A stretch of DNA of 54,567 nucleotides from an uncultured Streptococcus sp. (GCA_934215455.1 CAKPZX010000005.1:1-54567), one strand, 5' to 3'; shown: positions 45,705 to 54,535, counted from the first letter of the stretch. Notes: a model not told the origin generated them from the sequence alone. A program made the numbers and translations.

Positions 45705-46370
45705 CTAATCGCCCTTGTTCTCTTCTTGAATTGATTTAATAGTTTCGATTTCTTCATCCAATCTCTTATCAAAATCAGACTTATTTTTGAACGGATACGA
45801 ATAGGTGCGCCAAGTGTACCATTTTAGTCCTTCTTCACCCTTATAGTACCACTCAATTTTATTAGGCAGAAACTCTTTGTTGTAGGTGATGCGAACCTTA
45901 GTGAATTGCCTTTTTTTTCGATATTTGTATTGAAGCTCAAATTCAGGAGGATATTTTTCCTTTAGCAACTTTTTATTGGCTAAAGATTCTGGCGAACGCG
46001 TGATTTGGTAATTGTTCTTTTTGATTTCTTCGGTGGTAACTTTTATATTCATTAGTATAGACGAGATCTCTTCATTCAAAGCAGTACGATAATACTCCTT
46101 CATCTCGTAGTTGCCTTTTCCACCATATAGAATACCATTCTTTATAGCTGATGAATTTGAGAAAAATAACTCTCGATCTTTTAAATCAAATCCTGCTCCT
46201 GCATTGTTGCCTTGATCTAAATCATCTTGATTTTGAATTAAAACAAAGCGCTGTTTCTGTAAGATATCATAAGCATCCATTCTAGTCCGACAGAAAGAAA
46301 AAACAAAATATACAAGGGCAGATCCTACTGCAAGTACAATAAATAACAGCTTATAAGGCCATTTTTTCAT
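45705..46370 (-). CDS. TipC-family immunity protein paralogue 4
   Basis: A 221-residue protein: N-terminal membrane span (about 7-25) and an extracellular domain related to the three genes upstream. Shared blocks are DILQKQRFVLI, EYYRTALNEEISSILMN, KVRITYNKEFLPNKIEWYYKG and LKWYTWRTYSYPFKNKSDFDK. TipC proteins shield the cell from TelC, so they act on the outer face of the membrane. AAGGAGG precedes the start. The most distant of the four from the toxin gene. Confidence 0.75.
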   Translation of the reverse strand: MKKWPYKLLFIVLAVGSALVYFVFSFCRTRMDAYDILQKQRFVLIQNQDDLDQGNNAGAGFDLKDRELFFSNSSAIKNGILYGGKGNYEMKEYYRTALNEEISSILMNIKVTTEEIKKNNYQITRSPESLANKKLLKEKYPPEFELQYKYRKKRQFTKVRITYNKEFLPNKIEWYYKGEEGLKWYTWRTYSYPFKNKSDFDKRLDEEIETIKSIQEENKGD

Positions 46371-46427
46371 ACTGCCTCCTTAAAAAATTGGTTATAGACT
46401 TTTGGAATGATTTAAGATTTTACCAAC

Positions 46428-47141
46428 TTATCCATCTTCCGCCTCCGCTTCGTATTCCCTTTCTTTATCCTTGATGAGCTGGATTTGCTCGTCCAACTTC
46501 TTATCAAACTCAGCCTTATTTTTAAATGGGTAAGAGTAGGTACGCCAAGTGTACCATTTGAGTCCCTCTGTTCCCTTATAGTACCAATCGATTTTTGTTG
46601 GTAGGAATTCTTTGTTGTACGTGATTCGGATTTTTGAAAATTGAAGCTCTTTATTAAGATATTTTTTCTCTAATTCTGGTGGATATTTTTCTTTAAAATA
46701 GGCTTTATTTACAAATGATTTTGGAGAACAAATAACCATATAATTTGAATTTTTTATATCCGAAGGAGTTAGTTTTATTTTACTTAAAATAGACGTAATC
46801 TCACCATTCAAAGCATGTTCATAAAACTCCTTCTTATTGAATTTTCCACTTCGACCATATAGTTTATTATCTTTCAAAACAGTTGAAGCATTTACAAACA
46901 AATTTTTTTCTTTTAAATCAAATCCTATTCCTGCATAACTCCCTTCTTTTAAATCGTAAGCATCTTGTACAAATACAAAGCGCTGTTTCTGCAAAACATC
47001 ATTAGCATCCTTTGGTTGCTGTTGAATATGATTGACTTTTTGGAAACTTAAAACAGCTGCTACTATTATGACTACCACGATTAAAAGAAAATGATTCTTC
47101 GATAGATCTTTTAACTTTAATGAATTATTTAATACTTTCAT
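46428..47141 (-). CDS. TipC-family immunity protein paralogue 3
   Basis: A 237-residue protein with an N-terminal span (about 19-37) and the same extracellular blocks (DVLQKQRFVFV, GEITSILSKIKLTPSDIK, KIRITYNKEFLPTKIDWYYKG, TWRTYSYPFKNKAEFDKK). Closest in sequence to paralogue 4 over the C-terminal third. Acidic C-terminal tail (EYEAEAEDG) like paralogue 1. Confidence 0.75.
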   Translation of the reverse strand: MKVLNNSLKLKDLSKNHFLLIVVVIIVAAVLSFQKVNHIQQQPKDANDVLQKQRFVFVQDAYDLKEGSYAGIGFDLKEKNLFVNASTVLKDNKLYGRSGKFNKKEFYEHALNGEITSILSKIKLTPSDIKNSNYMVICSPKSFVNKAYFKEKYPPELEKKYLNKELQFSKIRITYNKEFLPTKIDWYYKGTEGLKWYTWRTYSYPFKNKAEFDKKLDEQIQLIKDKEREYEAEAEDG

Positions 47142-47154
47142 ATCACTCTATAGA

Positions 47155-47805
47155 CTAATCTTCTTCTTTTTCGCTTTCAATATCTTTTATAAGCTGAATT
47201 TGCTCGTCCAATTTCTTATCAAAGTCAGATTTGTTTTTAAATGGGTAAGAGTAAGTGCGAATCGTATTCCAACTCATCTCGCTATTTTTTTCATAATATC
47301 CTTCAAGCTTTGTTGGCAGAAATTCTTTATTATAAGTGACACGAACTTTACTCATCTTATCATGTACATAATAATTTTCTATATATCCTTTCTTTAAATC
47401 AGAAAGATAATTTTGATTGATAAATTTACTTGCTTTAAATTCCAACGTATACTGATGATCCAAAATATCCCTTTTTGTAATTGGAATATTCATAATTCCA
47501 TATGTTACCATGTCCTCCAGTTTACTTTTATACAGAACAGTTGGCGTGTATACGCTATTTACATAAATCTTCCCATTTTTTATAGCATTAGTATAACTAT
47601 AAAATTCATGTAATTTCAAGTCAAAACTAACCTCATCTTCGGGATATCTACTATCCTGAACTGTAACAAATTGACGGGCTTGCATTCTTTCATAGCTCGT
47701 TTGTTTTATATCCCTATCCGCCTTTGAAATCACAAAAAATCCTACAATACACATGAAAAGTATGCTAATCGATAAAGTACTTACAACTCTTATTTTTTTC
47801 CACAT
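47155..47805 (-). CDS. TipC-family immunity protein paralogue 2 (divergent)
   Basis: A 216-residue protein with an N-terminal span (about 9-28). It is the most divergent copy: the QARQFVTVQD, SFDLKLHEFYSYTNAIKNGKIYV and NKEFLPTKLEGYYEKNSEMSWNTIRTYSYPFKNK blocks are recognisable, but the W-Y-YKG-EGLKWYTW core is altered. It may recognise a different toxin variant. AAGG precedes the start at longer spacing than usual. Confidence 0.7.
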   Translation of the reverse strand: MWKKIRVVSTLSISILFMCIVGFFVISKADRDIKQTSYERMQARQFVTVQDSRYPEDEVSFDLKLHEFYSYTNAIKNGKIYVNSVYTPTVLYKSKLEDMVTYGIMNIPITKRDILDHQYTLEFKASKFINQNYLSDLKKGYIENYYVHDKMSKVRVTYNKEFLPTKLEGYYEKNSEMSWNTIRTYSYPFKNKSDFDKKLDEQIQLIKDIESEKEED

Positions 47806-47829
47806 TTACTATTTCACCTTTTTTGATCT

Positions 47830-48567
47830 TTAACCATCCTCTCCTTCCGCTTCGTGCTCCTTTTCGATATCTTTGATCCTCTGGATTTCTTCATCTAGTT
47901 TTTTATTAAATTCAGATTCAGTCTTATATGGATATGAAAAACGGCTCCAGGTATACCACTTCAACCCATCTTTCCCTTTAAAATACCATTCAAGTTTGAT
48001 CGGTAAATAATCTCGATTATAGGTGATCCGCACTTTGGTAAATTGGTCTTCTTTATCTAAAACTTTAGCCTCAAATTCAGGCGTCATTTTTCCTTTCACT
48101 AGTGATTTAGTGATTAGAGACTTCGGATCTCGTTCAATGATAAAGTTCGACTTCTCAATCTCTTCTTTTGGAACCTTTAAATTCAGAATTGCGGAAGTAA
48201 TATTTCGGTATAAGTCTCTATGATACCTATCGAATGGTTTTTCGTCCGAATAACTGCCATATTTTTTCCCATTTTTTATTACTACTTGAGTTATACTATA
48301 AGAATTATTTTTCCTCAAATCATAGCCATTCTCAAAATTAAATCGATAAGAATTTTCATATTCCGCACTATCCACAACAATAAAACGTTGTTTTTCTAGT
48401 ATCGATTTTGAATCCTTATACTCATCTCTACTTTTTATTATCATAAATGTACTTGCTGTAACCATTGTTATTACTAGCATCGCCGTTAAGAGATTCTTTA
48501 AATTTATTATACTCTTCCACTTTTTCTCTTTCTGACATTCCTTTTGTATTTCGTTGCCATGCTTCAT
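47830..48567 (-). CDS. TipC-family immunity protein paralogue 1 (toxin-adjacent)
   Basis: A 245-residue protein with an N-terminal span (about 26-43) and the full TipC-like extracellular domain (KVRITYNRDYLPIKLEWYFKGKDGLKWYTW). The start at ATG 48567 has GGAGG 11 nt upstream; a GTG at 48576 is an alternative. It lies 140 nt inside the toxin gene's 3' end, in another frame, so coupling is tight. Best candidate for the toxin's cognate immunity. Confidence 0.78.
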   Translation of the reverse strand: MKHGNEIQKECQKEKKWKSIINLKNLLTAMLVITMVTASTFMIIKSRDEYKDSKSILEKQRFIVVDSAEYENSYRFNFENGYDLRKNNSYSITQVVIKNGKKYGSYSDEKPFDRYHRDLYRNITSAILNLKVPKEEIEKSNFIIERDPKSLITKSLVKGKMTPEFEAKVLDKEDQFTKVRITYNRDYLPIKLEWYFKGKDGLKWYTWSRFSYPYKTESEFNKKLDEEIQRIKDIEKEHEAEGEDG

Positions 48568-50392
48568 AATCTTCACGTCCTCCTCTTACAATATCCGCAA
48601 ATTGACCAACATGTCCTGTATTTTCATCTTTTTTGCCCAAATCTTTTTCATAACGGAATAACTCTTTAGCTCTAACTCGAGTAGCTGGTTCAGGAGTGCC
48701 ATCCACATCGAGCATTCCATGTTTACCTTCGTAAAACTTAGTAACATCTGAATTTTGACCTGTTGAAGGGCCGTAATTAAAGGACTCCGTATTGGCGATT
48801 TCTCTTAATTCTTCATTAGAATATTTTCCTGGATTGGAATCATATCTACCATCTGCTAGTTTATGATTGTCATAGGCATCCCATTGACTCTCAAACTCGC
48901 CGGTGTCTATATTCACAATAAATTCCACCATCCGTGCATTGTTCAAATCTTTTCCTTTAGCTGAATTGCCCTGAGGGACTTGAACCTTCATATTATAGGG
49001 GCGTTTGAAGCCTTCTTTTGGATTAAAGCGATTATGGTAGTTAGAGCCGGTTGTGTAATCAAATTCAATATTATTTTCTTTGCCATATGCTAACAGTTTT
49101 TCGTAATCATTCGCTCCTTCGTAATTATTGCGAATATAGTAAATTGCTTGGCGATCCAAATAGTAGCGGAAGAAATGAACTTGCTGCCGCAATGCTATTT
49201 CTTTTTGACTAATTTTCTTAAGTTCTTCTTTACGTTCTTTATCAGTAAGTTTTTCACCGCTCAATGAATTAAGATGTTTATCACCGAATGCTTTTACGAC
49301 ATCCCGCCTGAAATACATGTTGAAATCACCATGTGGTGGTAGATTCTCTGAAATCTTATGAGTTTTGCTTGTCAAATGCATAAACTGATTACCATCCGTT
49401 TCTGCCCCTAATTGCTTAAGAACCAGTTCTACTTTCGCTTTTGAATCTAGTTTACTACTAGCATACATCTCTGTATAGATATCGGATCCAATCTCCTTGG
49501 TTTCCGCATATAAAGCATCTCTCCTTGCATTTAATTCACTGCCTGTCTTGATATCAGCTGTTCTTTTTGAAACACCTTTGACATAACCTTTGATGGCATC
49601 CTTATCCCAGCCATCTATTTTTTTAAGGTTCACTGATTGTTCACGTAAACCCGTAAGAAATTGGTTATATTCGAACGCTGATACATCTTTTGGTTTCTTT
49701 GGCAAATATTCATTTTCAAACTCTTTATTCTTAATCGTTTCATTTACGAGATCAGACCAGGATAAATCCTTTGGAATAGAATACGTTCCCGTATTTGGAT
49801 CCCACGCTACGTTAATTTGATTGACAGCTATTTGAATAGCTTGGGCTAAAACATCAATTTCCCAGAAGATACTTGGCGATGATGCATTAAACGCTCTTAA
49901 CTTGTTTAATTTTTCTTGTAGTTTATTTCTAGCAGACTGAAAAATACCATTTAATACATTTAATCCTTGAATCCTTTGTAATCTCTGCAACCGTTGAAAA
50001 TCTCCAGCACTAGTTGACTTACTAGCTGCAATTTCATCAATCTCTGCATGAAAGATAGCAATCATCCGATCACACCGTTCAATATCAGAAACCAACTTTT
50101 CTTCCTGTAAGTCCTCGTCAGCTACCTCCGAGCGATAGGATGCTGGAAGCTTCTTCACACTTTCTTGTGTAGCTTCTGCTAAAGCTACTCCGGCCTCCTT
50201 CAATGGCTTGACAACACTTGTCACAAAGCTTCTAAAAGAGTCATAAGCTTGTCCAGACAGGCGTGAGGCAGAATTTTCTATTTGAGTTAATGATGTTTCT
50301 AGTGATTCATAGGCTTTCAATTGTTGCTCAATCATAGTAGCTGTGCTACTAGCTTGGCTATCCAAACTACCGCGATAAACTTCGATTCCCAT
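48428..50392 (-). CDS. LXG polymorphic toxin, TelC-like C-terminal domain
   Basis: A 654-residue type VIIb secretion effector. The N-terminal LXG domain (about 1-220) is helical with the L-S-G motif at 45-47. A linker (about 220-330) leads to a C-terminal toxin domain with several Asp motifs, notably LDVDGTPEP (561-569) and NIDTGEFESQWDAYD (494-508). TelC of Streptococcus intermedius is a lipid II phosphatase blocked by TipC; the TipC-like genes downstream support the same class. No signal peptide, as expected for T7SS export. ATG 50392 has AAGGGAG upstream and overlaps the Lap2-like gene by 26 bp. Confidence 0.75.
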   Translation of the reverse strand: MGIEVYRGSLDSQASSTATMIEQQLKAYESLETSLTQIENSASRLSGQAYDSFRSFVTSVVKPLKEAGVALAEATQESVKKLPASYRSEVADEDLQEEKLVSDIERCDRMIAIFHAEIDEIAASKSTSAGDFQRLQRLQRIQGLNVLNGIFQSARNKLQEKLNKLRAFNASSPSIFWEIDVLAQAIQIAVNQINVAWDPNTGTYSIPKDLSWSDLVNETIKNKEFENEYLPKKPKDVSAFEYNQFLTGLREQSVNLKKIDGWDKDAIKGYVKGVSKRTADIKTGSELNARRDALYAETKEIGSDIYTEMYASSKLDSKAKVELVLKQLGAETDGNQFMHLTSKTHKISENLPPHGDFNMYFRRDVVKAFGDKHLNSLSGEKLTDKERKEELKKISQKEIALRQQVHFFRYYLDRQAIYYIRNNYEGANDYEKLLAYGKENNIEFDYTTGSNYHNRFNPKEGFKRPYNMKVQVPQGNSAKGKDLNNARMVEFIVNIDTGEFESQWDAYDNHKLADGRYDSNPGKYSNEELREIANTESFNYGPSTGQNSDVTKFYEGKHGMLDVDGTPEPATRVRAKELFRYEKDLGKKDENTGHVGQFADIVRGGREDYEAWQRNTKGMSEREKVEEYNKFKESLNGDASNNNGYSKYIYDNKK

Positions 50393-50741
50393 TGTCACAC
50401 TCCCTTTCAATCATTAATTTTTTCCGTTCGTGATAAATATCATTTAAATCATCTTCTACTTTTCTTTTTTGAATAGCTAATTCATCCAGCTCTTCTAAAT
50501 AACTATTTGAAATTTTTCGCGATTCATGAATAACTCCCTCCTGAAGTTGGTCAAAAAAATTTCTAGATGAAGGATAGGATTCAAATGCATCCCATAAATA
50601 ACGGTGCGCTTCAGAGCTATAGCCCTCAAAGCGGTTCATTTCATTTTCCAGATCTCTTTTTTCTCTTACAATTTCTCTTTCTTTTTGATAAAGAAAATCT
50701 TCTTGTCTTCTTAATTCCGATAGTTGTTGATCGTAATTCAT
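50367..50741 (-). CDS. LXG-associated helical protein, Lap2/DUF3958-like
   Basis: A 124-residue, highly charged coiled-coil protein (DYDQQLSELRRQEDFLYQKEREI, ENEMNRFEGYS) with the pattern of DUF3958 proteins, which act with the Lap1 partner to guide LXG toxins to the T7SS. It follows the Lap1-like gene by 17 bp and its stop lies inside the toxin reading frame. Confidence 0.7.
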   Translation of the reverse strand: MNYDQQLSELRRQEDFLYQKEREIVREKRDLENEMNRFEGYSSEAHRYLWDAFESYPSSRNFFDQLQEGVIHESRKISNSYLEELDELAIQKRKVEDDLNDIYHERKKLMIERECDNGNRSLSR

Positions 50742-50758
50742 CTTCCTAATCTTTCAAC

Positions 50759-51028
50759 CTATTGCATACTCGCAGCAGTCGCTTCATCCACTGCTGTAAA
50801 TCCAGTTGAAACGCTTTGAAGGTTGGTCCCAATTGACTCAATCGCGGCTGCAATTTCTTCTGCTTTGGTTTTAGCAGTATCAATGGCTTGATGGGCCGCA
50901 TCATTACCAGATAGTTTGGTTTGTTCATCTTTTGTAGCTGATGCAACTCCCGAAAGTGCATCCCCACTACTTTTTAAAGAAGCCACTAACTCTTGTGCCG
51001 TCTCAGCATTACTTTTAATTTCAATCAT
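50759..51028 (-). CDS. LXG-associated helical protein, Lap1/TIGR04197-like (WXG100-type)
   Basis: An 89-residue WXG100-like helical hairpin: MIEIKSNAETAQELVASLKSSGDAL, LSGN at the turn (39-42), and the FTAVD motif (77-81), the F-x3-D export-type signature of Lap1 proteins. The start at 51028 has GGAGGG 6 nt upstream, so an upstream in-frame extension is discarded. It opens the toxin locus. Confidence 0.8.
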   Translation of the reverse strand: MIEIKSNAETAQELVASLKSSGDALSGVASATKDEQTKLSGNDAAHQAIDTAKTKAEEIAAAIESIGTNLQSVSTGFTAVDEATAASMQ

Positions 51029-51060
51029 TCTAGTCCCTCCCATTCTAAATCTATCTATCC

Positions 51061-51089
51061 ATTCTACCAAAATAATGAACTAATGTAAA
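51061..51089 (-). promoter_or_regulatory. Promoter of the LXG toxin locus
   Basis: Minus strand TTTACA, 17-nt spacer, TAGAAT, 33 nt upstream of the Lap1-like start. Its -35 lies back to back with the nrnA promoter region. Confidence 0.7.
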
Positions 51090-51123
51090 ACCGCTTCCAT
51101 AGCTCCTAATTAGTGATAAATGC

Positions 51124-51153
51124 TTGCTGGATGGGCCTTTCTTATGTTAAAAT
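51124..51153 (+). promoter_or_regulatory. Promoter of nrnA
   Basis: TTGCTG, 18-nt spacer, TAAAAT, within TATGTTAAAAT (extended -10). The same extended box occurs before cpsY. Confidence 0.55.
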
Positions 51154-51176
51154 TGACAGAGAAAATGAGGTAATGT

Positions 51177-52121
51177 ATGAACGTAATGAATGAAATTCTT
51201 GAAAAGATTCAAGCTTATGACACGATTATTATCCACCGGCATCAGAATCCGGATCCGGATGCGATTGGTAGCCAGGTGGGCTTGCGGGATCTCCTGCGCG
51301 CGCACTTCCCTCAAAAGCGGGTTTTGGCAACTGGCTATGATGAACCGACCTTGACTTGGCTTGCTGAGATGGATACTGTCAGCGATGAGGACTATGCTGG
51401 AGCTTTGGTGATTGTCTGTGATACGGCTAATACTCCCCGCATCGATGACAAGCGCTATATGAATGGTGATTTCCTGATTAAGATCGACCACCACCCAAAT
51501 GACGATGCTTATGGTGATCTACTCTGGGTCGATACTGAGTCTAGCTCTACCAGTGAATTGATCGCACTTTTTGCTAAGGAATTGGATCTCGAACTTCCTG
51601 TAAGTGCTGCTCGTCTTCTCTATGCTGGGATTGTCGGCGATACAGGTCGCTTCCTTTATCCTGCTACTTCGACTCGGACTTTTGAGATCGCTGCCTATCT
51701 TCGAAGTATTCCCTTTGATTTTACAGCACTTGCTCGTCAGATGGATACGATCAATCTCAAAACAGCTAAGCTTCAAGGCTATGTCTATGACCATCTCGAG
51801 ATCGATGAACATGGCGCTGCGCGTGTTACCTTGACACAAGAGCTCTTAAAGAAATTCGATCTACGTGATTCCGAGACTGCTGCGATTGTTGGGGCTCCTG
51901 GGCGCATTGATACCGTGTCTGTTTGGGCTATCTTTGTTGAGCAGGCCGACGGTCACTTCCGTGTCCGGATGCGTAGCAAATGCAAAGTGATCAACGAAAT
52001 TGCCAAACGTCATAATGGTGGTGGCCATCCACTAGCTAGTGGAGCCAACTCCTACTCTCTTGAGGAAAACGACCAAATCTACAAAGAGCTACAAGAAGTG
52101 GCACGCACAAACGAAGGCTGA
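51177..52121 (+). CDS. nrnA: Bifunctional oligoribonuclease/PAP phosphatase NrnA
   Basis: A 314-residue DHH/DHHA1 phosphoesterase: IIHRHQNPDPDAIGSQ (19-34), VCDTAN, IDHHPNDD and GGGHPLASGA near the C-terminus. It degrades short oligoribonucleotides and 3'-phosphoadenosine-5'-phosphate. TGAGG lies 6 nt before the first ATG. The stop codon lies within the terminator stem. Confidence 0.94.
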   Translation: MNVMNEILEKIQAYDTIIIHRHQNPDPDAIGSQVGLRDLLRAHFPQKRVLATGYDEPTLTWLAEMDTVSDEDYAGALVIVCDTANTPRIDDKRYMNGDFLIKIDHHPNDDAYGDLLWVDTESSSTSELIALFAKELDLELPVSAARLLYAGIVGDTGRFLYPATSTRTFEIAAYLRSIPFDFTALARQMDTINLKTAKLQGYVYDHLEIDEHGAARVTLTQELLKKFDLRDSETAAIVGAPGRIDTVSVWAIFVEQADGHFRVRMRSKCKVINEIAKRHNGGGHPLASGANSYSLEENDQIYKELQEVARTNEG

Positions 52122-52143
52122 GAACGGTTTCTCAGCCTTTTTA
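52114..52143 (+). terminator. Terminator after nrnA
   Basis: AAGGCTGAGAA / TTCTCAGCCTTTTT stem with an ACGG-type loop and T-tail; the nrnA TGA is inside the left arm. Confidence 0.85.
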
Positions 52144-52217
52144 TCTTGGTCATGGGGTTTTCATTTGATCTTTCTTATGGTAAAATAAAGCTAATAAAAT
52201 TTTTAAGGAGACTTATT

Positions 52218-52802
52218 ATGGAAAAAAATCGTTTGTTTATCATTATCTCTGCTGCGGTAGCGATTCTTAGCTCTTTCTTGCCATGGGCAAGCCTGAATGC
52301 TGGAAATTTTGGTTCATACAGCTGGAATGGCCTTCGCGGAGATGGATGGTTTGTTATTATCTTCGCAGTCGTTGCGATTGTCCTTGCTTGCTTGAACGAT
52401 GTAAAAACTTCACTACCAAAAGGTTTTGCAATTGGTGTTATCGTAGCAGGAGCTCTCTCAACTATCGTAACATTGATCGATGTCTTCGGTGTGAACAAGT
52501 ACGCTGTTGACTTCAATGGTTATGGCGTTTCAATTGGCTTTGGTTTGATCCTTGCTTTAATCGCATCAATCGCTATTGTTGTGACTGGTCTCTTGGCGAT
52601 GTCAGGTGGTAAAATCACTAAAGGAACATTCGAAGAACTTGCTGAATCTGGTAAAGGATTTGCCCAATCTGTTGGACGCGTGACAACTTCTACTGTAAAA
52701 ACTGCTGTAAATGAAATCAAAAAAGAAACACACGAACACACTGGGGGACAAGCTGATCAACCAGTGGAAGCACCAAAAGATCCAAATCAATCTGAACAAT
52801 AA
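52218..52802 (+). CDS. Small tetraspan membrane protein with hydrophilic tail, unknown
   Basis: A 194-residue protein with four membrane spans (about 6-24, 45-63, 70-90 and 110-130) and a C-terminal polar tail rich in Glu, Thr and Gln (ESGKGFAQSVGRVTTSTVKTAV onward). SFLPWASL resembles DUF-type small membrane proteins of lactic bacteria. The start at 52218 has AAGGAG 7 nt upstream. No function recognised. Confidence 0.68.
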   Translation: MEKNRLFIIISAAVAILSSFLPWASLNAGNFGSYSWNGLRGDGWFVIIFAVVAIVLACLNDVKTSLPKGFAIGVIVAGALSTIVTLIDVFGVNKYAVDFNGYGVSIGFGLILALIASIAIVVTGLLAMSGGKITKGTFEELAESGKGFAQSVGRVTTSTVKTAVNEIKKETHEHTGGQADQPVEAPKDPNQSEQ

Positions 52803-52811
52803 TAAGATCAG

Positions 52812-52843
52812 AATCGCCTTGGTCCTGCCAGGGTGATTTTTTT
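52812..52843 (+). terminator. Terminator after small membrane protein gene
   Basis: AATCGCCTTGG / CCAGGGTGATT with G-U pairs, then a T-tract. Confidence 0.75.
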
Positions 52844-52876
52844 GACCATTAATTTAAATAAAATTAGTGAAAATAC

Positions 52877-52905
52877 TTGTCAAGATCTTGGAAATTTGGT
52901 AAACT
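52877..52905 (+). promoter_or_regulatory. Promoter of rpmE
   Basis: TTGTCA, 17-nt spacer, TAAACT, 59 nt upstream of the L31 start. Confidence 0.7.
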
Positions 52906-52963
52906 AGCTTAGTAACAATCTATGGCTCGGAAAGAGACCATGGCAGAAAGGAAATATTGCAAA

Positions 52964-53206
52964 ATGAAAAAAGATATCCATCCAGAATATCGCCCTGTTG
53001 TCTTCATGGACACTACTACTGGTTACAAGTTCCTTAGTGGTTCAACTAAGTACTCTAGCGAGACTGTTGAATTCGAAGGTGAAACTTACCCATTGATCCG
53101 TGTTGAAATTTCATCAGACTCACACCCATTCTACACTGGACGTCAAAAGTTCACTCAAGCAGATGGACGTGTGGATCGTTTCAACAAAAAATACGGTCTC
53201 AAATAA
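52964..53206 (+). CDS. rpmE2: 50S ribosomal protein L31, type B
   Basis: An 80-residue L31: [53 protein letters not shown] at the end. It lacks the zinc-binding Cys residues, so it is the zinc-independent B form. The start at 52964 has AAAGGA 11 nt upstream; a 14-residue in-frame extension is rejected by family length. Confidence 0.95.
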   Translation: MKKDIHPEYRPVVFMDTTTGYKFLSGSTKYSSETVEFEGETYPLIRVEISSDSHPFYTGRQKFTQADGRVDRFNKKYGLK

Positions 53207-53218
53207 GAACCAACACAG

Positions 53219-53249
53219 AACCACTTCCCTTTCGGGAGTGGTTTTTTTG
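53219..53249 (+). terminator. Terminator after rpmE
   Basis: AACCACTTCCC / GGGAGTGGTTTTTTT stem-loop with a T-run. Confidence 0.88.
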
Positions 53250-53279
53250 ATCTCTATTTCCTTTATTGGGAACACACAA

Positions 53280-53316
53280 AATAAGAGGTTAGGATGTTGA
53301 TCCCAACCTCTTATTT
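53280..53316 (-). terminator. Terminator after acetoin reductase gene
   Basis: AATAAGAGGTTAGGAT / ATCCCAACCTCTTATT with T residues on the minus side; a T-rich tail also exists on plus, so it can work both ways. Confidence 0.8.
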
Positions 53317-53320
53317 CATC

Positions 53321-54085
53321 TTAATGGAACTGCATTCCACCATCCACGATAATGGTTTGTCCTGTGATGTAGTTTGAATCTGGTCCAGCAAGGAAGCTGA
53401 CCGCTGCTGCTACATCTTCTGGTTCTGAAAGACGTTTCAAAGTGATATCTTTAGCGAATGTTTGCATACCCCATTCGTCGTCTTTGCCCGCGTTCTTACC
53501 AACTTCATGAGCAATGTCAAACATCATTGGAGTCTTAACAATACCTGGTGCATAAGCATTGACAGTGATTCCTGAATCCGCCAAGTCACGCGCCAAAGTC
53601 TGTGTGATACCACGAACTGCAAATTTAGTACCACCATAAACAGTCAAGTTAGGGTTACCTACAACACCTGCTTGTGAAGTTGCATTGATGATTTTTCCGC
53701 CATGGCCAAGCGCTTTGAATTGAGCTTGTGCAGCTTGAGCACCCCAAATCACGCCACCAACGTTAATAGCAAATGTACGTGTAAATTGTTCTTCTGTAAT
53801 TGTATCAAGTGGTGTAGTTGGCGCAACACCTGCATTGTTCACGACAACATTCAAATCTCCAAAATGGTCAACAACTTTTTGGAAAGCTGCAGCTACTTCT
53901 GCTTGTTTGGATACATCAGCAACGACCGCAAAAGCATTTTCTGCTGACAACTCAGCAACTGCTTTTTCAGCTGTTTCAGCATTGTAGTCCAATACTCCGA
54001 CCTTGAAGCCATCTTGCACCAAACGTTTTGCGATTGCAAAACCGATTCCTTGACCAGCACCTGTGACAATAGCTACTTTAGACAT
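53321..54085 (-). CDS. butA: Diacetyl reductase ((S)-acetoin forming), SDR family
   Basis: A 254-residue classical [19 protein letters not shown] near the N-terminus, NNAGVAP, active-site Ser and VYGGTKFAV (Tyr-x3-Lys), PGIVKTPM and the C-terminal [15 protein letters not shown]. Sequence and length match meso/(S)-butanediol-acetoin reductases. It interconverts diacetyl, acetoin and butanediol with NADH. The start at 54085 has GGAGG 6 nt upstream. Confidence 0.88.
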   Translation of the reverse strand: MSKVAIVTGAGQGIGFAIAKRLVQDGFKVGVLDYNAETAEKAVAELSAENAFAVVADVSKQAEVAAAFQKVVDHFGDLNVVVNNAGVAPTTPLDTITEEQFTRTFAINVGGVIWGAQAAQAQFKALGHGGKIINATSQAGVVGNPNLTVYGGTKFAVRGITQTLARDLADSGITVNAYAPGIVKTPMMFDIAHEVGKNAGKDDEWGMQTFAKDITLKRLSEPEDVAAAVSFLAGPDSNYITGQTIIVDGGMQFH

Positions 54086-54097
54086 ATGATTCCTCCT

Positions 54098-54114
54098 TGG
54101 TATCAACGATACCA
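54098..54114. promoter_or_regulatory. Inverted repeat before butA
   Basis: TGGTATC-AAC-GATACCA, a 7-bp perfect inverted repeat with a 3-nt loop, immediately upstream of the GGAGG site. It could be an operator or an RNA hairpin next to the ribosome-binding site. Confidence 0.45.
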
Positions 54115-54360
54115 GCAAACGTTCCTATCAGAACAGCAAGGGTTGACAACTAGTTTTGATGGGGTCTATTATAAATATCCGACAAAACTATGCTATCAGT
54201 ATACTCTTTTGTGAAAAACATTTCAAACTCTAGCCTGTTTTTTTGAAAAAAATAGTTTATTTATATGATATTTTTATTTAGTGATAAACGAACGAAAGCG
54301 TGAAATAGAGTAAAGCTTTTAGCCAAAACGGTTCACTGTTCTATTCTGTAAAAACTACAT

Positions 54361-54535
54361 GAGGCTGGGACAAAAGTCCTAGCCTCTCAATTATTTTTGG
54401 ATTGTCAAGCAAGACGCAGTGGTTGAGTGGGCTCTACTACGCTGATTTCATCAGCTTTTACAGCCCTACTCAACTGTGCGGAGGTGGGACGACGAAATCG
54501 AATTCTAACGAATTACCGATTTCTGTCCCACTCTC
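54361..54535 (+). repeat. 175-bp structured repeat, copy 4
   Basis: Same orientation as copies 1 and 2, one base different from copy 2 in the TTGTC(G/A)AGC part. It sits in the gene-poor end (54119-54567). The rest of that gap holds a possible plus-strand promoter TTGACA-18-TATTAT (54143-54172) with no gene after it in the window. Confidence 0.85.

Noticed and set aside
45705..51089. Complete type VII secretion system
   Set aside because: Only effector, targeting-type and immunity genes are present; no EssC ATPase, EsaA or other membrane components.
53280..53316. Another degenerate repeat end
   Set aside because: The GAGGTT-GGAT hairpin resembles the repeat's first hairpin, but the sequence and position are explained by a terminator of butA.
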